This document shows positions 28,139 to 36,821 of a DNA stretch of 64,000 bases, in pieces (within the stretch, counting starts at the first letter, position 1; each line of letters begins with the position of its first letter). The stretch is from positions 124,001-188,000 of the forward strand of contig NZ_JACLAX010000006.1 in assembly GCF_014230355.1 (NCBI RefSeq). The letters are read 5' to 3'. The stretch comes from Novosphingobium piscinae (GTDB lineage Bacteria; Pseudomonadota; Alphaproteobacteria; Sphingomonadales; Sphingomonadaceae). Under the pieces are notes generated by a model. It did no database searches. It was not told the origin of the DNA and worked only from the letters and a program-made list of their open reading frames with translations. The position numbers and the translations under genes are program-made.

Positions 28139-29914
28139 GTGGAAAACCAGCGCAACCTGATCCTGGCCGTCCTGCTGACGATCGTGCTCATCTTCGGCTG
28201 GGAAGCCGGCATGCGCTACCTGTATCCCGAGGCCAGCCGGCCCCGCCCGGTGGCGAGCACCCCGGCGCCGGCGGCTGATCCGGCCAGCACCGCTAAGCCG
28301 ACCCGCGAGGGCGGGCTGAGCAACCCGGCCGACGTGGCGCTCGAGGTGCGCGACCTGCGCGCCGCGCTCAACCCGGCCGGGCGCGTCCCGATCGTCGCCC
28401 CGGGGCTGTCGGGCTCGCTCAACCTGACCGGCGCGCTGGTCGACGATCTGGTCACCAACCGCCATACCGCCACGGCCGACAAGGCGAGCGGCCCGGCCCG
28501 CATCTTCTCGCCTGCCGGGACCCCGGCGCAGCACTTCGCGCAGTTCGGCTGGGTCGGGGCCAATGCGGCCGCGGGGGGCGCTGCCCTGCCGACCGCGCAG
28601 ACCGTGTGGACCGCTCCCGCCGGCGCCCGGCTGACCCCGAGCACCCCGGTGACGCTGACCTGGGCCAACGGCCAGGGGCAGACCTTCGCGATCACTTTCA
28701 GCATCGATGCCGACTACCTGATCACCGCCAAGCAGGTGGTGGCCAATGCCGCCCCGACCCCGCTGCGGGTGCAGCCCTTCGCGCTGATCAACCGCACCGA
28801 CAAGACCGCCAGCGTCGATACCTGGACGCTCCATTCGGGCCCGTTCGGCGCCTTCGACGGCTCGGTCAGCTTCGGTCCCAACTACGCCGACGTGCTCAAG
28901 ACCGGCGAAGTCGGCAACGCCGGCAAGCCCAACTGGCTGGGCTTCACCGACATCTACTGGATGAGCGCGGTGATCCCCGACGCGGGTGCGCAGCGCTCCG
29001 ACTTCCGCGCGCTCGGCGGCGGGGTCTACCGCGCCGACCTGCTCTATGCCGAGGCGGCGATCGCCCCGGGCAAGCAGCTCACCCACACCACCCGCCTGTT
29101 CGCCGGGGCCAAGGAAAGCGACGTGCTCGACCGCTACGAGAGCGCGGGCGTGACCAACTTCGGCAAGGCGATCGACTGGGGCTGGTTCTTCTGGTTCGAA
29201 AAGCCGATCTTCTGGCTGCTCAAGGCCCTGTTCAAGACCGTCGGCAACTTCGGTGTGGCGATCATCCTGCTCACCCTGATCGTGCGCGGCATCATGTTCC
29301 CGATCGCGCAGCGCCAGTTCGCCTCGATGGCCTCGATGCGCGCGATCCAGCCCAAGCTGAAGGCGCTGCAGGAGCGCTACAAGGACGACAAGCCCAAGCT
29401 CCAGGAAGAGACCATGCGGCTCTACAAGGAGGAGGGGGTCAACCCGCTCGCGGGCTGCCTGCCGATCTTCCTGCAGATTCCGGTGTTCTTCGCGCTCTAC
29501 AAGGTGCTGACCCTGGCAGTGGAGATGCGCCACCAGCCCTTCGCGCTGTGGATCCACGATCTGTCGGCGCCCGATCCGCTGCACATCCTCAACCTGTTCG
29601 GGCTGCTGCCGTTCACTCCGCCGGCCTTCCTGGGCATCGGCCTGCTGGCGCTGCTGCTCGGCTTCACCATGTGGCTGCAGTTCAAGCTCAACCCTGCGGC
29701 GCCCGATCCGGTCCAGCAGCAGGTCTTCGCGATCATGCCGTGGATGATGATGTTCGTGATGGCCCCCTTCGCCGCGGGCCTGCTGATCTACTGGATCACC
29801 AGCAACATCCTGACCATCGCCCAGCAGAAGTTCCTCTATTCGCGCCACCCGCAGATGAAGGCGATGGTCGAGAAGGAACGCGCCGACGTGGCCGCGGCGG
29901 CGAAGCGCAAGTGA
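28139..29914 (+). CDS. yidC: membrane protein insertase YidC
   Basis: YidC inserts and folds inner membrane proteins with or without SecYEG. The 591-residue product is the long Gram-negative form: N-terminal helix (LILAVLLTIVLIFGW), a large periplasmic beta domain (about residues 60-330), then five helices starting at ITLIVRGIMFPIAQRQ, with the conserved LKALQERYKDD cytoplasmic segment and the GCLPIFLQIPVFFALY helix. Start GTG at 28139. The stop overlaps the yihA start (GTGA). Confidence 0.97.
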   Translation: MENQRNLILAVLLTIVLIFGWEAGMRYLYPEASRPRPVASTPAPAADPASTAKPTREGGLSNPADVALEVRDLRAALNPAGRVPIVAPGLSGSLNLTGALVDDLVTNRHTATADKASGPARIFSPAGTPAQHFAQFGWVGANAAAGGAALPTAQTVWTAPAGARLTPSTPVTLTWANGQGQTFAITFSIDADYLITAKQVVANAAPTPLRVQPFALINRTDKTASVDTWTLHSGPFGAFDGSVSFGPNYADVLKTGEVGNAGKPNWLGFTDIYWMSAVIPDAGAQRSDFRALGGGVYRADLLYAEAAIAPGKQLTHTTRLFAGAKESDVLDRYESAGVTNFGKAIDWGWFFWFEKPIFWLLKALFKTVGNFGVAIILLTLIVRGIMFPIAQRQFASMASMRAIQPKLKALQERYKDDKPKLQEETMRLYKEEGVNPLAGCLPIFLQIPVFFALYKVLTLAVEMRHQPFALWIHDLSAPDPLHILNLFGLLPFTPPAFLGIGLLALLLGFTMWLQFKLNPAAPDPVQQQVFAIMPWMMMFVMAPFAAGLLIYWITSNILTIAQQKFLYSRHPQMKAMVEKERADVAAAAKRK

Positions 29915-30576
29915 GCGACGAGGACGCCGCCCGCGCCGAGCTGGCGCAGCGGGCGGGCAGGCTCTTCTCCGGCCGGGTCGAGTTCAAGCTCTCGGCCCCG
30001 GCGCTGAAGTTCCTGCCCGAACCCGAGGTGCCCGAGATCGCCTTCTGCGGTCGCTCCAACGTGGGCAAGTCGTCGCTGCTCAACGCGCTGACGGGCCGCC
30101 GCGCGATCGCCCGCACCTCGGTCACCCCGGGGCGCACGCAGGAGCTCAACTTTTTCGAGGTGGGCGAGCCGACCGAGACCGCGCCGTGCCTGTTCCGGCT
30201 GGTCGACATGCCTGGCTACGGCTTCGCCAAGGCCCCGCCCGCGGTGGTCGAGAAGTGGCGCCGGCTGGTGCGCGATTTCCTCCGCGGCCGGGTGGTGCTC
30301 AAGCGCACCCTGCTGCTGGTCGATGCCCGCCACGGGGTGAAGCCGGTCGATGCCGAGATGATGACAATGCTCGACGAGGCGGCCGTGGGCTACCGCGTGG
30401 TGCTGACCAAGGCCGACAAGCTCAAGGCCACCGAGCTCGAGGCCGTGATCGAGCGCACCCGCGCCGAGGCCCGCAAGCACATCGCCGCCCACCCCGAGGT
30501 CTTGGTCACCTCGTCCGAGGTCAAGCTCGGGATCGAGGCGCTGCGCGCCGCGGTGCTGGAGGATGCCGGGGTCTGA
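29911..30576 (+). CDS. yihA: EngB/YihA ribosome-biogenesis GTPase
   Basis: A 221-residue TrmE-Era-EngA superfamily GTPase that assists assembly of the 50S subunit. G1 is GRSNVGKSS near residue 47, G2 contains Thr in RTSVTPGRTQ, G3 is DMPGYG, and G4 is TKADKL. GTG start at 29911 overlapping the yidC stop. It is the last gene of the cluster; a REP-like repeat follows 22 bases later. Confidence 0.94.
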   Translation: MSDEDAARAELAQRAGRLFSGRVEFKLSAPALKFLPEPEVPEIAFCGRSNVGKSSLLNALTGRRAIARTSVTPGRTQELNFFEVGEPTETAPCLFRLVDMPGYGFAKAPPAVVEKWRRLVRDFLRGRVVLKRTLLLVDARHGVKPVDAEMMTMLDEAAVGYRVVLTKADKLKATELEAVIERTRAEARKHIAAHPEVLVTSSEVKLGIEALRAAVLEDAGV

Positions 30577-30958
30577 GCGGCAGGGGCGGCACGGGGCCTT
30601 GCACAGGCTCAGGCTGAGCGGGTCCTGGATGTTCGGCAAGCGGAGCAGGTGCGGGCCGTGCGGTGGCCTTCCGTGCTGCTCTGGCCATGCCAACCAACAC
30701 CCAAACCCATACCCAACCCGCTCGGGCTGAGCCTGTCGAAGCCCACGCGCCGTGCCCGACCGATCGGCTGTCCTACACCCCCGGCCGCGCCTTATCCTTC
30801 CGCCCATGATGACCCGCGAACAGGCCGCTGCCGTCCTTGCCCGCACGCTTGCGGCCCTGGCGCGGCAGGGGTCTCCGGCCTTGCTCCATGGACCCTGTCA
30901 ACCGTGTCAACCTGTTCAGCCTCGACAGTGTCAGGCTGAATATCTATCGCAGTGCAGC
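30577..30958. other. intergenic stretch with REP repeats and a short leader frame
   Basis: About 380 bases between yihA and the GST gene. It holds one REP element pointing left (30602-30622), one pointing right (30717-30751), then a GTCAACC-rich block and a 24-codon open frame (30888-30962) that overlaps the GST ATG as ATGA. No larger gene is supported. An in-frame extension of the GST frame to about 30806 has no ribosome site. Confidence 0.5.
30602..30751. repeat. REP-like repeats, family A (imperfect pair)
   Basis: CAGGCTCAGGCTGAGCGGGT at 30604-30623 and CCCGCTCGGGCTGAGCCTGT at 30717-30736 are near inverse copies of each other. The same core pair occurs at 58677-58759. Such GC-rich inverted repeats are common in sphingomonad intergenic regions. 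Confidence 0.7.
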
Positions 30959-31618
30959 ATGAAGCTGATCATCGGGAACAGGGTCTACTCGAGCTGGTCG
31001 CTGCGCGGCTGGCTGGCCTGCAAGCAATCCGGACTGCCCTTCGTGGAGGAGGTCGTGCCGCTCTACGGCGAGGGCTGGGAGGAGCGTCGGGCGCAGGGGC
31101 TGCTGGCCCCGTCGCACGGGCGCGTACCGCTGCTGTGGGACGGCGAGACGGTGGTCTGGGACAGCCTTGCGATCCTCGATAGCCTGGCCGACCGGGTCGG
31201 CGCCGATCGCTTCTGGCCGCGTCCGCCTGCCGCGCGCGCGCTGGCCCGCGCCATGGTGGCGGAAATGCACGCCGGCTTCGCGGCGCTGCGCCAGCAGTGC
31301 CCGATGAACATGCGGCGCCGCTATGCCGATTTCCAGCCGGACGCGGCGGTCAGGGCCGATGTGGTGCGGATCCTCACGCTGTGGGCCGAGGCGCGGGCGC
31401 GCTTCGGGGCGGGGGGACCGTTCCTGTTCGGCAGCTTCAGCGCGGCCGACATCTTCTATGCCCCGGTGGTCAGCCGGTTCATCACTTACGGGATCACCGT
31501 GCCCGGCTTCGCCCAGGCCTACATGGATGCCGTCTGGGAGCACCCCTGGCTGCAGCAGTGGGCCGCCGCCGCGGCGGCCGAACCGTGGATCATCGCGGCC
31601 TTCGAACGAAAGGACTGA
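30959..31618 (+). CDS. glutathione S-transferase
   Basis: A 219-residue GST: N-terminal thioredoxin-like domain with IIGNRVYSSWSLRGWLAC (catalytic Ser in YSSWS) and KQSGLPF, cis-Pro loop GRVPLLWDG and WDSLAILDSLADR. The C-terminal helical domain ends with GITVPGFAQAYMDAVW. ATG at 30959 overlaps the stop of a 24-codon leader frame; no clear ribosome site is seen upstream. It is followed by the nuclease gene after two bases, so the pair is co-transcribed. Confidence 0.86.
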   Translation: MKLIIGNRVYSSWSLRGWLACKQSGLPFVEEVVPLYGEGWEERRAQGLLAPSHGRVPLLWDGETVVWDSLAILDSLADRVGADRFWPRPPAARALARAMVAEMHAGFAALRQQCPMNMRRRYADFQPDAAVRADVVRILTLWAEARARFGAGGPFLFGSFSAADIFYAPVVSRFITYGITVPGFAQAYMDAVWEHPWLQQWAAAAAAEPWIIAAFERKD

Positions 31619-31620
31619 TC

Positions 31621-32496
31621 ATGCGCAGCCGGGTCGCCGCCGTGCTCGCCGTCATCGCCCTCTGGGCCGCCCCGGCCCAGGCCTGGTGGGAGTACGGTCA
31701 CCAGACCATCGCCGCGGTCGCCATGGCCAATGTCCGGCCGGCGACCCGCACCGAGCTGCACCGGCTGCTGCGCGCCGCGCCGGCGCTGGGCACCCCGGAA
31801 TGCCCGGCCGGCACCCTGGAGGATGCGGCCTACTGGCCCGATTGCCTGCGCAAGCAGGCCTGGCGCTGGGCCTATACCTTCCCCTGGCACTACCAGACCA
31901 TGCCGATCTGCAAGCCGTTCGATCCCAAGGCCAACTGCGCCAACGGCAACTGCGTGTCTGCGCAGATCGAGCGGAACCGCCGGATCCTGGCCGATCGCAG
32001 GCTGTCCAAGGCCGACCGGCTCGAGGCGCTGGCCTTCCTTGCCCATTTCGTCGGGGACATCCACATGCCGTTGCACTCGGGCGACAACGAGGATGGCGGG
32101 GCCAACGGGGTCAAGGCGGCCTATGGCCAGGCTCCCGGCAGCAACCTCCACGCGATCTGGGACGGGCTCGAGGCTGAACGCGCGATCTCGTCGGCCAGCC
32201 CGCCGCTGGTGCGGCGCTACAGCAAGGCCGAGCGGACCGGGCTGTCGGGCGGCACAGTGGCCGACTGGGGCCGCGAATCGTGGCAGCTGGCCCGCACCAT
32301 CTATGCCCGCGCCTTCGGCCGCGAGGATCCGTGCAGCGGCGGCCCGTTGCCGCGCAGCACGGTATGGACCCCTGCGGCGATCGAGCAGAGCCTGCCCGAT
32401 GCGCGCCGCCGCATCGTCCAGGGCGGGCTGCGGCTGGCGCGGGTGCTCGACGAGGCGCTGGGGCGGCCGGCTCAGAGCGGCCGTTCGGCCGGGTAG
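31621..32496 (+). CDS. S1/P1-type nuclease, secreted
   Basis: A 291-residue zinc nuclease that cleaves single-stranded nucleic acids. The signal peptide is cut after AQA, which leaves Trp as the first mature residue (WWEYGHQTI), and the N-terminal Trp is a zinc ligand in this family. Other ligands are in HFVGDIHMPLHSGDN and NLHAIWDG. The three zinc site sets and four Cys are present. It starts two bases after the GST stop with AAAGGA as ribosome site. It may scavenge nucleotides from the periplasm or outside. Confidence 0.87.
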   Translation: MRSRVAAVLAVIALWAAPAQAWWEYGHQTIAAVAMANVRPATRTELHRLLRAAPALGTPECPAGTLEDAAYWPDCLRKQAWRWAYTFPWHYQTMPICKPFDPKANCANGNCVSAQIERNRRILADRRLSKADRLEALAFLAHFVGDIHMPLHSGDNEDGGANGVKAAYGQAPGSNLHAIWDGLEAERAISSASPPLVRRYSKAERTGLSGGTVADWGRESWQLARTIYARAFGREDPCSGGPLPRSTVWTPAAIEQSLPDARRRIVQGGLRLARVLDEALGRPAQSGRSAG

Positions 32497-32936
32497 GGTG
32501 TGCCGTCGCGGTGGAGATAGCGGCCCTGCTCATCCCAGATCATGTCGATATCGGGATAGGTGCCGGCGCCTCCCGCCGGGGTCCCCACCGCCACGAACAC
32601 GCAGGGGGCGTCGCTCTCGTTGATCAGGTGGTGCCCGTCGGGCGCACCCGCCGGCCAGGCGCAGATGTCGCCGGGGCGGAGCAGGGTCCGGCCGGCATCC
32701 TCGACCAGCACGGCCTCGCCGCTGATCATCACCAGCAGCTCGTCCTCGGCGGCATGCCAGTGCCGCTGCGACGACCATGCGCCGGGTTCGAGCACGACAT
32801 GGCTGGCCGTGAGCTGGGTCAGCCCGCCGGGCGGTCCGAGCCGGCGGTACCAGCGGCCCCGTACGGCCGCGTCGAACGGCGCGGGATAGCCGGTGCGGTT
32901 GGTCTGGGGGATGGTCTCGAGGTCGATCCGCGGCAT
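32472..32936 (-). CDS. cupin-domain protein
   Basis: A 154-residue single-domain cupin. Motif 1 is HWHAAEDELLVMISGE (metal-binding His, His, Glu) and motif 2 is PDGHHLIN (second His). The 3-strand DMIWDEQGRYLHRDG follows. The substrate is unknown; cupins include isomerases, dioxygenases and binding proteins. It overlaps the end of the nuclease gene by 25 bases in a convergent way and diverges from dapE. Confidence 0.8.
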   Translation of the reverse strand: MPRIDLETIPQTNRTGYPAPFDAAVRGRWYRRLGPPGGLTQLTASHVVLEPGAWSSQRHWHAAEDELLVMISGEAVLVEDAGRTLLRPGDICAWPAGAPDGHHLINESDAPCVFVAVGTPAGGAGTYPDIDMIWDEQGRYLHRDGTPYPAERPL

Positions 32937-32949
32937 CGCGCACTCCTGC

Positions 32950-32978
32950 TTGTCTCGGCCCCTGCTAGCCCATATGCG
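32950..32978 (+). promoter_or_regulatory. candidate dapE promoter
   Basis: TTGTCT at 32950-32955 and TATGCG at 32973-32978 are 17 bases apart, in the TTGnCt-N17-TAnnCG form seen elsewhere in the window. The predicted start point is only about five bases before the ATG, so the transcript may be near leaderless. Confidence 0.4.
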
Positions 32979-32989
32979 CTGAGGCTGCC

Positions 32990-34147
32990 ATGACCCAGCC
33001 CACCACCCCGCTCTCCGCTGTCGACCTCGCCGAAGCGCTGATCGCCTGCCCCAGCGTCACCCCCGCCACCGGGCTGGTGTTCGACTGCCTCGAGGCGCAG
33101 CTCGCCCCGCTGGGCTTCACCGTGCACCGCACGCTGGACGGCGCCGCGCCCGATGGCCCGGTCGAGAACCTGTTCGCGGTGCGCCGCGGCCCGCCCGGAT
33201 CGCGCCACTTCGCCTTCGCCGGCCATCTGGACGTGGTGCCGCCGGGCGAGGGCTGGACCAGCGCGCCGTTTCTCCCCGAGCGGCGCGGCGATCTGCTTTA
33301 CGGGCGCGGCGCGGTCGACATGAAGGGCGCCATCGCCGCCATGGTCGCCGCGGCGGCTCAGGTCCCGACGGCGGCCGGCACGCTGAGCTTCCTGATCACC
33401 GGCGACGAGGAGGGCGTGGCCACCCACGGCACGGTTGCGCTGATCGAACACCTGCGCGCCGCGGGCGAGCAGCCCGACCTGTGCCTGGTGGGCGAGCCGA
33501 CCTCGGTGAACCGGCTGGGCGACATGGCCAAGATCGGCCGGCGCGGCTCGGTCAACATCTGGATCGAGGTGGCGGGCCGCGAGGGCCACGTCGCCTATCC
33601 GCACCTGGCCGACAATCCGGTGCCCCGGCTGGTCGCGCTGCTGGCCGAACTGGATGCGCTGGTGCTGGACGAGGGAACCGACTGGTTCCAGCCGTCGAAC
33701 CTCGAGATCACCGAGCTGGTGGTCGGCAATCCGGCCACCAACGTGATCCCGCCCAAGGCCAGCGCGCGCCTGTCGATCCGCTTCAATGACCGGCACACCG
33801 GGGCGAGCCTCGCGGCGCTGGTCGACGCGGTGGCGCAGCGCCACGGCGGAACCACCCGCCCGGTGATCTCGGGCGAGGCCTTCCTCACCGAACCGGGCGA
33901 TTTCTCCGCCCTGCTGGTCGCCGCGGTCGAGGCCGAGACCGGCGTGACGCCCGAGCTCTCGACCACCGGCGGCACCTCGGACGCGCGCTTCCTCAAGGCG
34001 GTCTGCCCGGTGATCGAATTCGGCCTGTGCAACGCCACGATGCACAAGCGCGACGAGGCCGTGGCCCTGGCCGACCTCGACACCCTGGCGCGGATCTATG
34101 CCCGGGTCGCCAAGGCGGCGCTGGTGGTGGACGCGCACGCAACCTGA
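32990..34147 (+). CDS. dapE: succinyl-diaminopimelate desuccinylase
   Basis: DapE removes succinate from N-succinyl-LL-DAP in the lysine and peptidoglycan DAP pathway. The 385-residue M20 enzyme has the zinc motif GHLDVVPPG near residue 75, YGRGAVDMKG near 103 and TGDEEG near 134. It works with dapB 4.7 kb away, but the two are not in one operon. The ATG at 32990 is close to the predicted promoter. A REP pair follows the stop. Confidence 0.94.
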   Translation: MTQPTTPLSAVDLAEALIACPSVTPATGLVFDCLEAQLAPLGFTVHRTLDGAAPDGPVENLFAVRRGPPGSRHFAFAGHLDVVPPGEGWTSAPFLPERRGDLLYGRGAVDMKGAIAAMVAAAAQVPTAAGTLSFLITGDEEGVATHGTVALIEHLRAAGEQPDLCLVGEPTSVNRLGDMAKIGRRGSVNIWIEVAGREGHVAYPHLADNPVPRLVALLAELDALVLDEGTDWFQPSNLEITELVVGNPATNVIPPKASARLSIRFNDRHTGASLAALVDAVAQRHGGTTRPVISGEAFLTEPGDFSALLVAAVEAETGVTPELSTTGGTSDARFLKAVCPVIEFGLCNATMHKRDEAVALADLDTLARIYARVAKAALVVDAHAT

Positions 34148-34200
34148 CGTATTTTCCTACCGAGGGGATGGGCACTATGCCACACAGCACGCCTGACCCC

Positions 34201-34264
34201 GTTCCTGTCGAGCGAAGTCGAGACGCGATCGCGCGGCATGTCTCGACTTCGCGCGACACGAACG
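34201..34264. repeat. REP-like inverted repeat, family B, copy 1
   Basis: GTCGAGCGAAGTCGAGAC on the left (near 34207-34224) pairs with GTCTCGACTTCGCGCGACA on the right (34240-34258), giving a long hairpin with a 15-base loop. It lies between dapE and the symporter. Same family at 39658. Confidence 0.7.
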
Positions 34265-34330
34265 GCTAGGGAGGGGTTCAGGGTCCGGCGCAGGGGCGTC
34301 GGGGCGGCCAGACACACAGCAAGGACCGGC

Positions 34331-35641
34331 ATGGCGCAGCGGCTTACGATCTACATCCTCGTCGGCATGCTGCTGGGGCTGGCGGCCGGCGCCGCGCTGA
34401 ACCTGTCCTATCCGGCCGGCGATCCGATGCAGGCCAAGCTGGCCGATCTCCTCAAGCTGCTGCCCGAGGTGTTCCTGCGCCTGATCAAGATGATCGTTGC
34501 GCCGCTGGTGCTGGCCACGATCGTTACCGGCATCGCCTCGATGGGCGACAGCAGCGCGCTGGGCCGGATCGGCGGGCGGGCGCTGGCCTGGTTCATCACC
34601 TTCAGCTTCATCTCGATCGCGCTCGGGCTGGTCATGGTCAACCTGCTCCAGCCCGGAGTCGGCCTGGCGCTGGAGCCCACCGGTGAGCTGGGCGAACTGG
34701 CTACCGGCGATTTCACCTTCCGCCACTTCGTGCTCTCGGTCTTCCCGGCCAGCCCGATCGAAGCGATGGCCAAGAACGACATCCTCCAGGTGCTGGTCTT
34801 CGCGCTGTTCCTCGGCATCGCGCTGTCCGCCATCGGCGAGCGCGGTGCGCCGCTGGTGCGCGGGGCCGAGGCGCTCGCCCAGGCCATGCTGACGATCACC
34901 GGCTATGTGATGAAGTTCGCGCCCTTTGCGGTGTTCGGCGCGATCGGTTCGGTCGTCGCGGTGCGCGGGCTGTCGATCCTGATCACCTACGGCAAGCTGG
35001 TCGGCTCGTTCTATCTGGCCATGCTGGTGCTGTGGGTGGTGATCCTCTCGGCCGGCTCGCTGTTCCTCGGGCGGCGCATCTTCACCCTGATCCGCTACAT
35101 CCGCGAGCCGCTGCTGCTGGCCTATTCCACCGCCACCTCCGAGGCGGCGCTGCCGAAGCTGTTCGAGCAGCTCGACCGCTTCGGCGTGCCGCGCCGGGTC
35201 TCGGGCTTCGTCCTCCCGCTGGGCTACAGCTTCAACCTCGACGGCTCGATGATCTACACCAGCTTCGCCGCGGTGTTCATCGCCCAGGCCTATGGCATCC
35301 ACCTCAGCGCCTCGAGCCAGATCGTGATGCTGCTGACGCTGATGGTAACCTCGAAGGGCATCGCCGGGGTGCCGCGCGCCAGCCTGGTGGTGATCGCGGC
35401 CGCGCTCAACCAGTTCGGCCTGCCGGTCGAGGGCATCGCGCTGGTGCTGGGCGTGGATCACTTCCTCGACATGGGCCGTTCGGCCACCAACGTCGTGGGC
35501 AATGCCGTGGCCACCTCGGTCGTGACCAAGTGGGAAGGCATGTTCCAGCCGCCGCGCGATCCCGATGCCGGCCCGCCGGAACCGCCGCACGACACGCCCG
35601 AGCATGGCCGCCACGGGCTCAACCTCGCGCCCGATCAGTAA
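34331..35641 (+). CDS. dicarboxylate/amino acid:cation symporter (DAACS family)
   Basis: A 436-residue glutamate/dicarboxylate transporter of the GltP/DctA type. Eight membrane helices and two re-entrant hairpins are expected. Visible marks are YSTATSEAALPKLFEQL (HP1 SSxS-like loop), GYSFNLDGSMIYTSF (NMDGT-like loop of TM7) and MGRSATNVVGNAVATSVV (HP2 and TM8). It moves C4-dicarboxylates or glutamate with H+ or Na+. Start ATG 34331 after AAGGACC; upstream is a REP pair. The C-terminal tail is Pro- and acidic-rich. Confidence 0.88.
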   Translation: MAQRLTIYILVGMLLGLAAGAALNLSYPAGDPMQAKLADLLKLLPEVFLRLIKMIVAPLVLATIVTGIASMGDSSALGRIGGRALAWFITFSFISIALGLVMVNLLQPGVGLALEPTGELGELATGDFTFRHFVLSVFPASPIEAMAKNDILQVLVFALFLGIALSAIGERGAPLVRGAEALAQAMLTITGYVMKFAPFAVFGAIGSVVAVRGLSILITYGKLVGSFYLAMLVLWVVILSAGSLFLGRRIFTLIRYIREPLLLAYSTATSEAALPKLFEQLDRFGVPRRVSGFVLPLGYSFNLDGSMIYTSFAAVFIAQAYGIHLSASSQIVMLLTLMVTSKGIAGVPRASLVVIAAALNQFGLPVEGIALVLGVDHFLDMGRSATNVVGNAVATSVVTKWEGMFQPPRDPDAGPPEPPHDTPEHGRHGLNLAPDQ

Positions 35642-35662
35642 CGCCGGGCGCGGGACCGCGCG

Positions 35663-36076
35663 CTAGCTCCGCTCGGGCAGCTCGATCGGGACGAACGGCC
35701 CGAGCCCGCAGGCGGCCCCCGGCACCAGGTCGGGGCCGAGCCGCTGCAGCACGCGGATGATGTCCATGCTGCACAGCTGGGTAATCGAGGTGGCGTAGGT
35801 GAACGAGCGATCGATGGTCAGCCCCGGGCAGCGCGCCGGCAGCGTGGTGCGCCAGCCGCGGCGGCCGGCGAGGAAATCGATCGTCTGCCCGTCGCGCACC
35901 TGGGTTTCGCGGAACGCGGTGAGCGGGATGCAGGTCGCGGCCGGGCCGACCACGCGCGCCGCCGGCACACGGTCGGCCCCGCGGCGCGTCGGCCCGGCGG
36001 CCGGATCGCTGCAGCCGGCCAGCAGCAGCGGCACGGCGAGGGGAAGGAGCAAGCGGCGAGCAAGACGAAGCGACAT
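35663..36076 (-). CDS. small lipoprotein of unknown function
   Basis: A 137-residue lipoprotein with a lipobox LLLAGC at about residues 17-22. The mature part has four Cys, which suggests two disulfides, and no recognised domain. The AGGAGGA ribosome site before the ATG at 36076 is strong. It is the last gene of the leftward dapB-M48-nth operon, 25 bases after nth, and convergent with the symporter 21 bases away. Confidence 0.68.
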   Translation of the reverse strand: MSLRLARRLLLPLAVPLLLAGCSDPAAGPTRRGADRVPAARVVGPAATCIPLTAFRETQVRDGQTIDFLAGRRGWRTTLPARCPGLTIDRSFTYATSITQLCSMDIIRVLQRLGPDLVPGAACGLGPFVPIELPERS

Positions 36077-36101
36077 CCTATCCTCCTGGGTCTGGGCCGG
36101 G

Positions 36102-36821
36102 TTAGGCGGCGGTGCGGCGCGGTCCCGGTCTGCGGGCAACGGCCGGGCCCGGGCGGCGTTCCTTGCGCGCCGCCGCGACCACGGCCGGATCGGGTTCCTT
36201 GGACCTGTAGCCGCACAGGTCGGCCACGGGACAGCGCCAGCACTCGGGCTTGCGCGCCTTGCAGACGTAGCGGCCATGCAGGATCAACCAGTGGTGCGCG
36301 CCGACCCGGAACGGCCGGGGCACCTTCTTTTCGAGTTGCTTCTCGACCGCCAGCGGGGTCTTGCCTCTGGCGAGCCCGGTGCGGTTGCCGACGCGGAAGA
36401 TGTGCGTGTCGACGGCGAAGGTCTCGGCTCCGAAGGCGCAGTTCATCACCACGTTGGCGGTCTTGCGGCCGACCCCGGGCAAGGCGGTCAGCGCGTCGCG
36501 GTCGGCCGGCACCTCGCCGCCATGCTCGCGCACCAGGATCTCGGAAAGGAGGATGGTGTTCTTCGCCTTCGCGTTGAACAGCCCGATCGTCTTGATGTGC
36601 GCCTTGAGCCCGTCCTCGCCCAGGTCGAGCATCTGCTGCGGGGTCTTCACGTCGCGGAACAGCGCGCGGGTCGCCTTGTTGACCCCCACGTCGGTGGCCT
36701 GGGCGGAGAGGACCACCGCGACCAGCAGCTGGTAGACGTTGCCGTATTCCAGCTCGGTCTCGGGCGCAGGGTTCGCCTCGGCCAGGCGGCGGAAGAATTC
36801 GAAGATCTGGTCGCGGGTCAT
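36102..36821 (-). CDS. nth: endonuclease III
   Basis: Endonuclease III removes oxidised pyrimidines from DNA and nicks the abasic site. The 239-residue product has the helix-hairpin-helix LPGVGRKTANVV with the catalytic Lys, the Asp in VDTHIFRVGNR, and the 4Fe-4S cluster ligands CKARKPECWRC...C in the C6-2-5 spacing. A basic C-terminal tail of about 25 residues extends past the cluster. ATG 36821 overlaps the M48 stop (ATGA), so translation is coupled. Confidence 0.94.
   Translation of the reverse strand: MTRDQIFEFFRRLAEANPAPETELEYGNVYQLLVAVVLSAQATDVGVNKATRALFRDVKTPQQMLDLGEDGLKAHIKTIGLFNAKAKNTILLSEILVREHGGEVPADRDALTALPGVGRKTANVVMNCAFGAETFAVDTHIFRVGNRTGLARGKTPLAVEKQLEKKVPRPFRVGAHHWLILHGRYVCKARKPECWRCPVADLCGYRSKEPDPAVVAAARKERRPGPAVARRPGPRRTAA

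Noticed and set aside
28085..29848. 587-codon leftward frame opposite yidC
   Set aside because: Shadow of yidC; no motif, no ribosome site, composition of an antisense GC-rich frame.
28606..29910. N-terminal extension of the yihA frame through yidC
   Set aside because: It is the +2 frame of yidC; the real start is GTG 29911 next to a normal GTPase N-terminus.
35642..35662. terminator hairpin GCGCGG-GA-CCGCGC between the symporter and the lipoprotein
   Set aside because: Short stem, two-base loop and no T-run; cannot be separated from background in such GC-rich DNA.
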